Source: Rhodotorula mucilaginosa
Lineage: Eukaryota > Basidiomycota > Microbotryomycetes > Sporidiobolales > Sporidiobolaceae
DNA: 64,000 bases
Assembly (NCBI GenBank): GCA_034406715.1
Contig: CP137869.1
Coordinates: forward strand, 310,001 to 374,000
Direction: 5' to 3'
The notes under the pieces are model-generated. The model was given only the letters and a program-made list of their open reading frames with translations, was not told where the DNA came from and did no database searches. Positions 42,901 to 53,844 of this stretch are shown here, one piece after another. The position numbers were made by a program, and so were the translations under genes. Each line of letters starts with the position of its first letter. Position 1 is the stretch's first letter.

Positions 42901-44315
42901 TCGAGGGCATCCAGAAGATCAAGGCGGCCTTCCTCGGCAAGGTCGGCGAAGGCCTCGAGGCGACGCGGGCAGTGCTGCGAGCCGAGCTTGTCTTTGACAC
43001 CGATGCGCGACCAATCGACGACAACGTCGCCCTCGAGATCATGACTGCTTCGGGCTGGGCTTTCCGAGCTCGCGTGTTCTACGACCGATCCGAGACCCTC
43101 CTCGAAGAGCGGGAAGACCAGCTCGGCGAGGTGGCCGTCGCGGCTGGCTCTGGCACCCCACTCGACCTCTACCTGCAACGGTTCGTGCACGCGCCAAAGC
43201 ACCACGCCGCCATCTCGACTCTTCAGAATCACTACCCCTCCTTCTCCCCGACCGTCCGTCTCTTCAAGCGGTGGCTGTCTGTACATCTCCTCTCGGCGCA
43301 CTTTGCAACCGAGCAGATCGAGCTGCTGGTCGCCTCCGTCTTTCTCGATCCCACCTCGCCGTACGGCGTTCCGAACAGCGGCGCCACCGGGTTCGCTCGC
43401 GTCCTTGAGCAGCTCGCCCGATGGAAATGGCGAGACGAGCCCGTGCTCGTCCCGATCTACACGTTCACGACCGCGATCACCTCTGGTCGACGCGCCGTTC
43501 TGCCGACCGCCGAGCGTGCCGAGGCGATCGCGTCCTTCCAGGCGTTGCGGCTCGCCAAGCCGCACATCGAGGAAAACGCGTGGATCCTGGCGACCGAGAA
43601 TGATCTCGAGGGAACGGTCTGGGGTCGCGAAACGAGCAAGGTGGCGGCGGCACGTGTGCGCAGCCTGGCGATTGCCGCGCTGGAAACCCTCCGTACCGGC
43701 GTCGTCCAAGGTGGACTCGTTACCGAGGTGCGCCAGCTCTCTCTCCTTTAGTGATTCCGCATACACACTGACTGACCTGGGCTCGCCTCGACAGCAACTC
43801 TTCTCGGCGCCTCTCGCGGATTACGCTTTCTTGATCCATCTTGACCCGAGTGTGATGCCGCGGCATTTCCAAGCCATCTCACCGGACTCCAGCGTCTTTT
43901 CCTCTCGCCATCGTTCTTCCGTCTTGTCCGGTTCCCTGATGGGTGACGACGACGAGATTCGGATCGGATGGGATCCGGTCCATGACTTGGTCGAGCAGCT
44001 GCAGGTCAGTGGCTCTCTTTTGCGGATGTCTTCGATCCTCACCGTCCGCTGACCTCTGCCCGAATGCAGCGCAACTATGGCTCGCTCTTCCTGCTGTTCC
44101 ATTCCGAACACGGCTCGCCTGTCATCGGCGGGATCTGGAACCCGGCGTCGGAAGCGCCGCGCGCCTTCAAGGTCGGCCTCGGGTTCCCGATCAAGCCCAT
44201 CTCGGAGGACAATGGAGGCAAAGCCAAGGTGATCCTCGACAAGAAGGCAGTCTTCCGCGAGATTGAACGGCTGGGAAAGGGAGTCGTCGTCAAGGTCGAG
44301 GAGGTGAAGCAGTAG
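39998..44315 (+). CDS. UTP22: rRNA-processing protein UTP22 (Nrap/NOL6 family)
   Basis: Large multi-exon gene for a small-subunit processome component that works with Rrp7 and casein kinase in 18S rRNA maturation. The start MAVTTKRAAFSAPARGAPVK leads into about 130 very acidic residues. The folded part carries tandem pseudo-nucleotidyltransferase/OAS-like modules: VGNWVWGGAIKDKGEYVVDL, FLAPRWSAKSTHYLVMLAHH, RLLQAWATRRGYAASLGF, ELRRFQDGAIVESVVW, STIVRRIVEHILQERHG, VRLFKRWLSVHLLSAHF and DPVHDLVEQLQRNYGSLFLL. It ends at 44315. Codon use and GC match the neighbours. Confidence 0.94.
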
Positions 44316-44335
44316 CGCGGTCATGGCAGCTCGAT

Positions 44336-44687
44336 GGGAAAACATGTTGTTTGCGTTGCACTCGCGCAGAGTGTCAGAGCATCGAGACAAGGGTGACTAA
44401 CAACAATGCAAGACGAACGACGCCGGCGAGGAGAGAACTACCGCACAGAGGGGGGAACAAGCGGACAGACGAGGCGGGACCGAGACCTTTACTTGGTCGA
44501 CGAGAACTTGGTGACGGCCTTCGTACCCTCCGAGATCGCATGTTTCGACACTTCATAGAGCAATATCTTGTCAGTATACTGTAGCGAAGGAAGCGAGTGC
44601 AAAAAGAAGAGCCCACATTCGCCAGGCAGGATGAGGCGGACCGAGGTCTGGATCTCGCGCGACGAGATGGTCGACTTCTTGTTCTGT
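44336..44687 (-). pseudogene. 5'-truncated duplicate of the last two histone H2B exons
   Basis: This copies the 3' end of the H2B gene at 47135-47859. Block 44484-44573 matches 47131-47220 with one difference. Block 44614-44687 matches 47262-47335 with two differences, both synonymous. The intron between the blocks and the 3' flank (down to about 44336) are clearly related but much more diverged. The copy keeps [20 protein letters not shown], a GT donor and both AG acceptors, and [19 protein letters not shown] plus stop. The sequence upstream does not resemble H2B, so the N-terminal part is missing. It is either a dead fragment kept similar by gene conversion, or an alternative terminal-exon cassette. 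Confidence 0.85.
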
Positions 44688-46984
44688 CGAGCCTTCTGAT
44701 GCTTCTCAGAACTAGGCGGACTCTCATAGTGGCCACGCCCGACTCGCTTGTACGCGCGCCCATTGTGCGCGGTTTTGAGCCGGAGCGAGACAGATCCCGC
44801 AAACGTCACCTACTCTCGGTTCAGATGATGCTGCATGCTTTCATCGAGCCTAATGACGGAAGTATCGCTGTGGCAGCTTCGCGGCGCCGCTACGCAAGTC
44901 TGAGAAGGCTCATCTGCGCTTTGGCGCTTGTTTACCTCCTTCCGCTGCCTCGTCCCCTCGCTTGCGCTCGTGCGTACAAGTGACCGCCCGCTTTCCACAG
45001 CTTGAGGATTCGCTTACTCTAGACCGCGACGGGAAATGGTCTGGAGAGCGCGGACCTCTCGCTCCTTGCCTCCGGCCGGAATGGATGCGCTCGCGTTTCG
45101 CTCCGCAATGATTATGGTTCGCTGGCTCACCGGTGCTGTCTACACGCGGACTGTTGTACTCGAGAATGCTGGAAAGTAGATACGCGCATCCCCGTCCGAG
45201 GTGCGTGCAGAGATTTTCGAGTCGAAGCTGCCCAAAAATCGAAAGTGGCAATTTGACCACAATAGCTGACAGGGAGATACGGTCTTTACAAGACAGGGCT
45301 ACAGCAACATCACCTGCGATATTATCTTGCCTGCTCTTGTCCACACGCCCGCCGACATAGCTGTCGCTGTATGCAATGCCTAGCGGATGACGATTTCCCC
45401 TCGGCCAGGATTTTTCCCCAAACATGTCACACCGCTTCTTGGTCTCCGAAAAGAGCGTATGATACCTCCGTATGTATCCGATCAGTAGGGATACGACGGA
45501 TGTTGTGGCCAACACCTAACACGTGACGACAGGCGTGCAGTAGGGTTGCCCACTCGTAACCCGCACAAAGCTCAGAGCTTGCTCACCGCTTCGACGTTGA
45601 TCGCTGGCACTGGAAAGAGCGGAGGTAATGCACGGAGTGCTTCTTTATAAAACCCTTATTTGAAAGGCTTATTGCCGGCCGAGCCCGAAGCGAGACTGCA
45701 GATCAGAATTGCAATAGCCATACGCGCACGCTCACCAGCAGGGGTCAGTCTTGCTTGTTCACGGCTGCTTAAGAGAGAGGACAAGGAGAAACTCTTACTA
45801 GTGAAGACTACCGACGCAGCTGCTTTCGCTACGCTCGCTGGACACCTGCTCTGTCAAAAAGCTGCTCGTCAACCGCACAACCGCAAATTTGTATTGCTCA
45901 GCCTATCTTTGCTACAAAAGCCAGCGGTCGCCGGAGTCGACAGACAGCTCGTATAGCTTGTGCGATGACGACTTCTTTCGACTTGTCAGGGTCGTGGGCT
46001 GAGTAGCGGTGCTGGTCAAGTGAACTTGCCACTCTGAATACCTTTCTCACTTTAATTTCTCAGACCGCACTGACACAGCTTCGCCTGCAGCGGACAGCTC
46101 ACACTGTTTCGTCGGCGGAATGGTGGTCACTGTGGCAAAAAGTCAGCACCCGGTCAAGGTTGGCTCGGGAAAACTTCTCGCGCAATCTCGAGCTTTCTGG
46201 TCTTTCGGCTCTTCACCCTTCTCGCTCGACTCCTCTTCAAGCCGCATCAAGTAAACACAAGTTGACTGTGTCTAGTCGCGCTCCGACCCGCTACAACCCG
46301 AGATGCGGAGTCGGATCCAGCGCGTTGAGTTGATTGGTTTCGTCCGATCTCGATGCGAGCAGGAGAGGAGAGGAACAAGAGGGGGAGAGCAACAAGCCAT
46401 CGAGTGTATACGGGCTTAAATTGACTGGCTGTCAACCAACTGTACTGCCGTGCGGCGAGTCAAGCGCCTGCGGGCGGACGCAGAACCCAAGGAGGCTGGA
46501 AGCGGCAGCAACCCGAAAGAGGGGTCCGGAGAAGATGTAGCGGATCCGGGAGCTCAGGGGGCTCTCAAAAAGCCATCAAAGGGCGTATGGAAGTACCGAA
46601 AGGCGACAATGATCGAGAGAAAGCGAGGATCTTCCTCTCTAAAAGAGCACCTCTCCGCCGCGGGTTCACCAAGTCCCGCTGACATACGGCCCTAAATTGG
46701 CAGCGAGCGGCGCATCGAGCCAAGGCTTACCGGACGCTCGGACTATACTTCAGGCATGCTTTTCCTGCAAGGTGCGCCGCTGACTGCTCAGACTCAACTC
46801 GCGCCACCCGCCCTCTGCACCTCTTGCGCTCGACGACTTGAGAGTGGCGCCCTTGGCAAGTTTGCCGAATAGCCTGCACCAGAGCGTACTGCCAGAGTAG
46901 CCCTTCCCTTGATCCCGACCCTGCAGTGTCCAGGCAAGACGAACTTTCCACTTCGATCGGCCGCCCGAAGCAAGTCTGAAGCGG
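44688..46984. other. Gene-poor island between the H2B fragment and H2B
   Basis: About 2.3 kb, lower in GC than its surroundings and broken by stops in all frames. Open frames at 45660-45956 and 46450-46695 lack an ATG and known domains. A hairpin-capable imperfect inverted repeat lies at about 46282-46315 (TCCGACCCGC paired with GCGGAGTCGGA). I see no gene. Confidence 0.5.
45230..45515 (-). mobile_element. Possible worn Ty1/copia-like RNase H fragment
   Basis: A minus-strand frame resembles the copia RNase H region around a YSDS...G...D...R pattern. It is a short, clearly broken fossil, with no terminal repeats seen. The resemblance is weak and could be chance. Confidence 0.22.
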
Positions 46985-47134
46985 CAAAAAAGCGTTGTTT
47001 GCACTGCACTCGCAGAGAGCGAGTGGACACGAGGGGGCAAGGAGAGTAACAACAATGAAAGACGAAGCAGGCGAGGAGAACACTACAGCACAGAGGGAGA
47101 GAACAAGCGGGCGGACGAGGTGGGACCGAGACCT

Positions 47135-47859
47135 TTACTTGGTCGACGAGAACTTGGTGACGGCCTTCGTACCCTCCGAGATCGCATGTTTCGACACTTC
47201 ATAGAGCAACATCTTGTCAGCACACTTGCAAGCGGAGAGCGGAGGAAGCGAAAGGAGAGCTCACATTCGCCGGGGAGGATGAGGCGGACCGAGGTCTGGA
47301 TCTCGCGCGACGAGATGGTCGACTTCTTGTTCTGTTGGCATGTCGAGCGGTATGTCAGTAACCGCGAGCTAAGCCGACCTCTTCAGAGCGAGCGCGACGT
47401 ACGTAAGAAGCGAGCTTCGAGGCCTCCGAGGCGATGCGCTCAAAGATGTCGTTGACGAACGAGTTGAGGATGAGCATGGCCTTGTTCGAGATACCCGTGT
47501 CCGGGTGGACCTGCTTGAGGACCTTGTAGATGTAGGACGAGTAGGTCTCCTTGCGGGTCTTGCGCTTGCGCTTCTTGTCGTCGCCGCCGGCGGGGGCCTT
47601 CTTGACGGCCTTCTTGGCGGGGGCCTTGCCGGCCGGGGCCTTGGAGGCGGGAGCCTTGCCGGCGGTCGACGCGGGCTTCTTCTGCGAGTGCGGAGCGGCA
47701 ACGATCAGCAACACGTCCTCGACGGGCGGTCACACAACACGAGCAGGCGGCGTGGCGTGGCGTGGCAAGACCCGGAGCGTGATGGTGACGGGTGGAGTCA
47801 CGCGTCGCGGCAGGGAGGAGAAGGGCGCTTACCTCGGCGGTGGTAGACTTGGGGGCCAT
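47135..47859 (-). CDS. Histone H2B
   Basis: Four exons: MAPKSTTAE, then [19 protein letters not shown] and the core [20 protein letters not shown] with [35 protein letters not shown], then [20 protein letters not shown] and finally [20 protein letters not shown]. The N-terminal tail is Lys/Ala/Pro-rich and the C-terminus holds the ubiquitinated-Lys context AVTKFSSTK. It is head to head with H2A (322 bp between start codons), the classic paired histone arrangement. Introns in a core histone gene imply polyadenylated transcripts, as is normal in fungi. A partial copy of its 3' end lies 2.65 kb downstream. Confidence 0.97.
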
Positions 47860-47997
47860 TGTGCGAGTAGTTACGAGTGCTTGTTTGCTTTGCAGAGAGG
47901 TAGAGAGGACTTGTGTGTGAGAGAGACGGCGGAGCGAGACGCTGGCAGACGACTCGGGCACGCGCGCCATTCGACTCGGGTTTCTGCCAAACAACTG

Positions 47998-48037
47998 ACG
48001 TTCGCTTCAACGCGAACGTTCGCATTATTGCGAACGT
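47998..48037. promoter_or_regulatory. Dyad-symmetric element of the H2A-H2B promoter
   Basis: Four half-sites in perfect mirror arrangement: ACGTTCGC, 6 nt, GCGAACGTTCGC (12-bp palindrome at 48012-48023), 6 nt, GCGAACGT. The dyad centre at 48017/48018 lies within about 3 bp of the exact midpoint of the H2B and H2A start codons. This is the likely upstream activating site serving both genes. The binding factor is unknown; an Spt10-type or cell-cycle (MBF-like ACGCGA/CGCGAA) factor is inference. Confidence 0.75.
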
Positions 48038-48180
48038 CGCCTCCAATCAACCCCGACACGCAACACCCCTCACTCGCCTCACAACTCGACCACTCCAACA
48101 CTCGCTTCTCTCCACCCTACACACGCCTTACAGCTCGCTCACCCACCCACCACCAACCCACCACCAACTTTCAATCAATC

Positions 48181-48807
48181 ATGTCTTCGGGAGGCAAATC
48201 GGGCGGAAAGGCTGGCGGCGACTCGTCCAAGGCCCAGTCGCGTTCGGCCAAGGCCGGTCTCCAGTTCCCCGTCGGTCGTATCCACCGTCTCCTCCGCCGC
48301 GGCAACTACGCCCAGCGTGTCGGTGCCGGTGCTCCGGGTGAGTCTTGTTCTCTACACGGCCCAGTCTCGCCGCCGAGTGCTGACGCCCCGCGCCCAGTCT
48401 ACCTCGCCGCCGTCCTCGAGTACCTTGCCGCCGAGATCCTCGAGCTCGCCGGCAACGCTGCCCGTGACAACAAGAAGTCGCGCATCATTCCGCGTCACTT
48501 GCAGCTTGCTGTGCGTAATGATGAAGAGCTCAACAGGTCCGTTTTCCGCGGTTGTTTGTCATACCCGTTGGTCGTACAGGACGGGGAAATCGCGACTACA
48601 GGAACTGACCCCACTTTTCGCTTGTCGTCGTTTCCAGGCTCCTCGGACACGTCGTCATCTCGCAGGGTAAGTGTCTTGCAGTTCGTCTCGAGGTTACCGA
48701 CTTGATTCTGACTGTCGCGTGTATATCCAGGGGGGGTTTTGCCCAATATACACTCGGAGCTCTTGCCTACCAAGTCTGCCAAGGGTGCCGCCTCGCAGGA
48801 GCTCTAA
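48181..48807 (+). CDS. Histone H2A with C-terminal SQEL (H2A.X-like)
   Basis: Four exons. It starts [20 protein letters not shown], then the core [60 protein letters not shown] and [20 protein letters not shown], and it ends [13 protein letters not shown]. The terminal SQEL is the phosphorylation site used in the DNA-damage response (gamma-H2A), which in fungi is built into the main H2A. One internal exon is only 29 nt ([10 protein letters not shown] region). It is divergent from H2B. Confidence 0.97.
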
Positions 48808-49395
48808 ACGGGTCCCTCGCCCCAGACGAGTCTCTTCGCTCCTCCCTCCCTCTCCCCGCCCCTTCGTCTTTCTCTCGCCCGCGCGTCGTATGCCCCTTTG
48901 TTGTTGTTATTGCCGCGCTTGAGCGCGAACGCTTCGTTTTACCTGAAATCTTTATGCTCCCCCGGAGACGGGCGGATTTTCAGACGTACTACCAGCTGCC
49001 GCTCTCTTGTCTGGAGGCTCCACCCGAGCAGATGTACAGCGCGAGTTGAAAGCTCAGGGTTGCCCGTCGAAACTCACCTACAGAATCAGTGCCGTGGACT
49101 TGTCGGCCTTTGTCGGCCCTCGAGAGTGCTCCCGTGCGGCTGACCTGGTCCCGGACAAAGACGCCGTCGTCAAGCATGCGCGTATCGGAGAGCTCGGACG
49201 CTTTTCACTACCTCACGTGGCTGGAGAGTACACAGTACGCCGGAGACAGGGAGAAAGGACAGCAGCGTGAGAGCCCTTGACACGATCTGAGCGGGCTCGC
49301 CTAACGAGAAGCAGCGGGACTCGAAGGTAGTGCTCTCCACACACCGAGAGGGATACTCGGGAAGGGTAATATAGGGCCTTGCAACCCGACCCGAG
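48808..49395. other. Gene-free convergent gap
   Basis: The 3' flanks of H2A (+) and the MPHKR-type gene (-) meet here. The first part is pyrimidine-rich. I see no gene or RNA. Confidence 0.5.
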
Positions 49396-50650
49396 CTACT
49401 GCTGCCGCGGCGCCCGCTCCTGCTCCCTCTTCTCCTTCAACTCGCGGTACATCTTGATCGCCCGTTCCCGCTCGGCGTCCATCATCGCCTTCATCGCCGG
49501 GTTGATCGGTAACCGCGACGACCCGACCGGCGTTTCTGCTCCAGCGAGGCGGAATGATCCGCTGCCGCCCGAGGCGGCAGCGGACGGCACGCCGCACGCA
49601 GCGGCGCCACCGGGGCCGAGGACCTTGGCCATGAGTCCCTTGCGAGCGGGATCGGCCAGCGTCGGAGGAGCCTGCACGACGTCGTCGACCCGCCGGCGCT
49701 GAGAGACGGTCGCGAACTCGGTCTTGCCGGATCGGTTTCGGGGCGCGTCCTGGTCGTCGTCGCTGGCAGTGGCAGTCGTCGTTTTCTTCTTCCGCTTCGC
49801 AAACGGATCGACCGATTCTTCCGGAGTCGCTGCCGTTCCTTTCTTGAGCAACGGTTTCCCGTCCCGTCCGCGCTTGACTGGTCGAGCATCCTCCTCTGCA
49901 ATCTCGTCCCCGGCCTCGCCCTCCTCGCCACCCTCTTCGGCCTTCTTCGCCTTGGCCTTGCGTTCCTTCTTCTTCTGACCCGTGAGACTAGATTCTTTGA
50001 TCGCTGCACGGACCGAGCCACGCATCGCCTGCTCGACTCGACGGTTGAAGGAAGACAGCGATTCGTGCGGCAAGGGCGTCAAGGCAGGCTGAGCGGGCTG
50101 CAAAATCAGGCCGGACACGTGGGTTAGTCTGAGCCCTGGCAATGCAAAGATTGCAAGGCAAGCAAGTACCTTGTTGCCAGCCTTGCCTGCCTGCGCCTCC
50201 TCTTCCGCTCGCCGCTTCTTCTGGGCGTGATATTCTTCCCGCAGCTTGACCGCGTTCAGCACCCTGGTGAAACCAGGCCTGATCAGCAAGCGATTACTAG
50301 AGACAAACGGCACCACGGTCGACTCACCGAAAGGCCGACTTGCTGACCCCCGCATAGTCTTGCTGCCCTGCAAGACCATTTCCGCCAGTCGAAGCAGCTC
50401 GTTTCCGCCGCTTGTTGTTCTTCTTCGGTGCAGCCGCCACCTCGGTCACAGCCTCCGATCCATCTTTGGAAGTGCTCTGAATCGGCAAGAGCGAGTCTGC
50501 CGCCGTTGGCGGGTTGTTGTAGCCGCTGTTTCGAGGAGGTTGATCGACAGGTGAGAAGAGGCGTAACGACAACCTGGCGGGAGCGAGAGGTCCTCACATG
50601 GCCTTTTGTGTGTCCAAGCGCACGCTGCGCTTCTGTCGCTTGTGCGGCAT
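49396..50650 (-). CDS. Basic coiled-coil protein of unknown function (CCDC137-like?)
   Basis: Exon 1 (50650-50598) reads MPHKRQKRSVRLDTQKAI and joins GYNNPPTAADSLLPIQ at 50525. Basic segments (KKNNKRRKRAA) follow, then a helix RVLNAVKLREEYHAQKKRRA and a conserved-looking LPHESLSSFNRRVEQAMRGS. Next are Lys/Glu-rich stretches with an apparent nuclear signal, and a C-terminal helix (MMDAERERAIKMYRELKEKR) ending RAPRQQ. The SLSSFNRRVE helix and the basic composition recall CCDC137-like nucleolar proteins, but I cannot assign a function. The start was chosen because no ATG opens the second exon and the join is clean. Confidence 0.7.
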
Positions 50651-50992
50651 GCTTGCAGGGGGTGACTATAGACGCATGTTGATGAGAATGAGCGGCGAGG
50701 CGGTGCAAATCGCTGCAAGCTCGTCCGGAGATCGGCTATCTCCGACCCTCCCATATCCTCGCGTTCACACATATGTACGCCGGGAGGAGGCCTGTCCGAC
50801 GGGGGAGCAGGAGACGGTTTCTGGCGAGAGGCGGAGGCTCGGAAGGTCGAAAGTGCCCGACAATACGCGCGACTCGAAGAAGCTGTCCGTCCGTAACGGA
50901 CTCTGCATACCAACGGAACCTCGGAAGAATCGCAAGCCTACTCCCTATGGTGTAGAGTGTAGTAATACAACAAGGAATGGCCGGCCACGCTC
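50651..50992. other. Gap between PIG-S and the MPHKR gene
   Basis: 342 bp holding the 3' flank of the PIG-S gene and the promoter of the next minus-strand gene. Nothing else is recognised. Confidence 0.4.
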
Positions 50993-52682
50993 CTATTCCT
51001 GCTTCTCGCGAGCGTCCGCCGGAACCTCTCCAACCTCGGGAAGAGGTCGAACTGCACGCGCCTTCTTCCGCTTCCGCTTCTCGTCCCGCCACAGCTTGAA
51101 CTCCTTGAGCAACGAGAGGAGGAGAGGTACGGCGACTGGCCCAAAGAGCGGCGTGTAGACCGCGTACTTGTGCTCGTCGGGGAAGTAGAGGAGACCCATC
51201 ATGGACGGGTCAAAGTACGCGCGCGAGGCGAGCGATTGAGCGGTCGCGACGTGGGACAGAGCGGAGATGACGGTGTTTGTAGACGCGGCCTGCAAGGTCC
51301 CATGTCTTTGGTCAGAGAGATATGGTGGACTTGCCGGAAAAGCAGTGGAATAACGCACTTCATCAAGTTGGTCCAGCGCGGCCTCGACTCGCCTCTGCAC
51401 GCCTGCATTGATCTGCATGTTTTGTATCTCGCTCGCCAGCTTGACCGTGGCAGCGAGCGTCTCGACCGTGTCCCTGGTCGCTTCGCGCAGTCGGCGCTTC
51501 GCAAGCGAGTCGACCTCGGGCGCTGAAAGAGCTCGTCCGCATGTTGACAATTCTCCTCCTGGCGGCACGAGAGGGACGCCGAGTAGCGCGCGGAGCTGAC
51601 GTTCAAAGATGCAGAACGCCGGACGGAGGGCGGAGAGAGGGAGGTCGAGCGGGACCGACGGCGGCTGTTCGTGTGCCGGACTCGGCGGGTTGTAGATGAC
51701 GACCCCGCCTCGCTGCGGTGAGATGAAGCTCAAAGGTGCATCGCTGCCATCTGCGTGCGTCGTTGTTGCAAGACTCGTCAATGGACGGCGGTTGTCGACC
51801 AACAGAGACGAGCTCTTACCTTGCCGACGTATTTTCAGGGGTCGATGCTCGATGCTCGGGACAAAGAGCAAGAATTGCAAGACGGGATCGAGCGTGTCCC
51901 CCGTAGCTGTAGCGATACCGGATCCGATGTCAGTGAACTGTGTCCGGGGGAACAAAACGAGGGGAACAGGTCTGCTCGCTCACCCAAGTTCCATTCTGCA
52001 TTGTTGACAAAGGCCCTCAGGTCCGCCTCGTCGACGTACGTGCCCTCTTCTCCGTCTTTCCGGTGCAGTTCGACCGCGAGCGGGGCAAAGTACTGCACCT
52101 GCGTCTCGACGGTGAATTCGTGAATCGGTGCCAGAGACGCCAAAAGCGGCGCCACGGAACCTGGGACGGCGAGGTATATGGTCAGAACGCTGCTATCTTC
52201 TGTAAAGTCGCATTCTGGCACACACCTGTCAGGAGGGACTGCGCGTCCCACGCGAGCACGGCGCCTCCGGCTGCTGAATCCTCGTTCAGGAGCGTGAACG
52301 CAAGTTTGTACCGGGGCGAGAACTTGACGGCGCGTCCATCTGCCTCGTCTATCGGAAGCATGTCAGGCGATTCTCCTTGGTCAGCGCAAGGGACTTTGAC
52401 GGCGGAGTGACGGTTTGCAGCCTTTAGCATACCGGAGGTGTCGCTAGCCAGCAAGGACGGCAAGCGGGTTTGCCAATCGCTGTTCCATGCTTGTATACGC
52501 TGTTCCGGCAGAGGTCGGCGTTCGAGCGCGGTCGTGTTCCACCAGAGCGGTACGCCGAGGAGGACGACGAGCCAGATGGACGCGAGGATCCACCGCCTCG
52601 AGGGCGAGTTGTCGGGCAGCGCAGCGGGTGCGGACAGCGGGGCGGCAGCGGGCGATTCGCTCTGCGCGAGTGTATCTGTCAT
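50993..52682 (-). CDS. GPI17: GPI transamidase subunit PIG-S / GPI17
   Basis: Multi-exon gene of roughly 470 residues. The N-terminal membrane helix is RRWILASIWLVVLLGVPLWW, right after a short cytosolic tail, followed by NTTALERRPLPEQRIQAW, a PIG-S hallmark (W.TT...R..LP...I). Lumenal motifs include FSPRYKLAFTLLNED, IHEFTVETQVQYFAPLAVEL, DLRAFVNNAEWNL, LQFLLFVPSIEHRPLKI and GGVVIYNPP. The C-terminal membrane helix is TPLFGPVAVPLLLSLLKEF, then a basic tail. It acts in the ER, in the complex that attaches GPI anchors. The window also encodes a likely client (the macrophage-activating glycoprotein). Confidence 0.92.
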
Positions 52683-52954
52683 TCAAACGCTGTGCTATCG
52701 ATCCATGCGCGGACTTGACAGAGATCCGAGAGAGTCGGGAAGAGAGAGAGAGACGTCTGACGTCTCCTTGCTCTCCGTCCGCCCACAACGACCGATTTGC
52801 TGGCACGTGCAAGTGCATCCATAGTCGCTACGCGGGCGTAACTCTCTTCTGCTCCGACGAGGCGCCTGCTCGCCAGCGCGCAGTCGACCGACTCGCTTCT
52901 TCTCCCCACTTGCGACGGGTCATCGGCACCACACACAGGAGAGCAGAGGACAGC

Positions 52955-53750
52955 ATGCAGTCGATCAATCGCATGATCTGGGGCCCGACGCCGCAGGAAA
53001 AAGTGCGCAAGTGGCAGACCCAACTCAAGCGCGAGCAGCGCATGCTCGACCGCGAAGTCCACTCGCTCGACCTCGCCTCCAACAAGGTCAAGGCCGACAT
53101 CAAGCGCCTCGCCCAAAAGGGCGACACCAAGAACGCAAAGCTCCTCGCCCGAGAGGTCGTCAGGACCAACCGGCAGAAGCAGCGCATGCTCACCAGCAAG
53201 GCACAACTCAACTCGATCAACATGCAACTCGGCCACCAGCTCGGTGCGGGCCGTTCTCTCTTGTGCTTCCGGGGCAGAGAGAACTGACACCACTGCTTCC
53301 CCCGGACAGCAATGGTCAAGGTGACGGGGACCCTCCAGGCGTCGACCGAGATCATGAAGGCGTCAAACTCGCTCATCAAGTTGCCCCAATTGTCCAACAC
53401 GATGCGCGAGATGAGCGCAGAAATGATGAAGGTCAGCCTTCGACCCTGCCCCATAGCATGTCTAGTGCCAACTGACGACCGCAACTTGGGCGGGCGTGCA
53501 GGCCGGCATCATGACCGAAATGCTCGACGATACGATGGAGACTCTGGACGAGGAGGACGAGGAACTCGAGGACGAGGCGCAGGCAGAGGTCGACAAGGTC
53601 CTGTACCAGATCACGGACGGCAAACTCGGCCAGGTTGACGCCGCCAAAGTCGGCGAGTTGCCGCAGAAACAGGCGACCGGTCCGACTCCCGAAGAGCTCG
53701 AACGCGACGAAGAGATGGAGAGAGCGATACAGGGTCTCTTATCCAGCTAG
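52955..53750 (+). CDS. VPS24: ESCRT-III subunit VPS24 (CHMP3)
   Basis: Three exons. It starts MQSINRMIWGPTPQEKVRKW, then QTQLKREQRMLDREVHSLD with the basic membrane-binding helix, ADIKRLAQKGDTKNAKLLAR, and KVTGTLQASTEIMKASNSLI. The acidic second half has MLDDTMETLDEEDEELEDEA, and the tail ends ELERDEEMERAIQGLLSS, a MIM1-like Vps4-binding helix. The length (about 220 residues) is normal for Vps24. It caps Snf7 filaments in endosomal vesicle formation. It is convergent with TSR3 and divergent from PIG-S. Confidence 0.95.
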
Positions 53751-53844
53751 ACTCCCAATCTTGTTCTCCCCCTCTCCTTGTCTATATAGGGCCCAGCCTC
53801 CCGTGTTGTACGAGCATTCTCCAACTTGTAACGGATACAGAGAC

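Noticed and set aside
45660-45956. 98-codon + strand open frame in the gene-poor island
   Set aside because: It starts with TTG and shows no domain, codon-bias or splice evidence.
46450-46695. 81-codon + strand open frame
   Set aside because: It starts with GTG, is low in complexity and has no known family.
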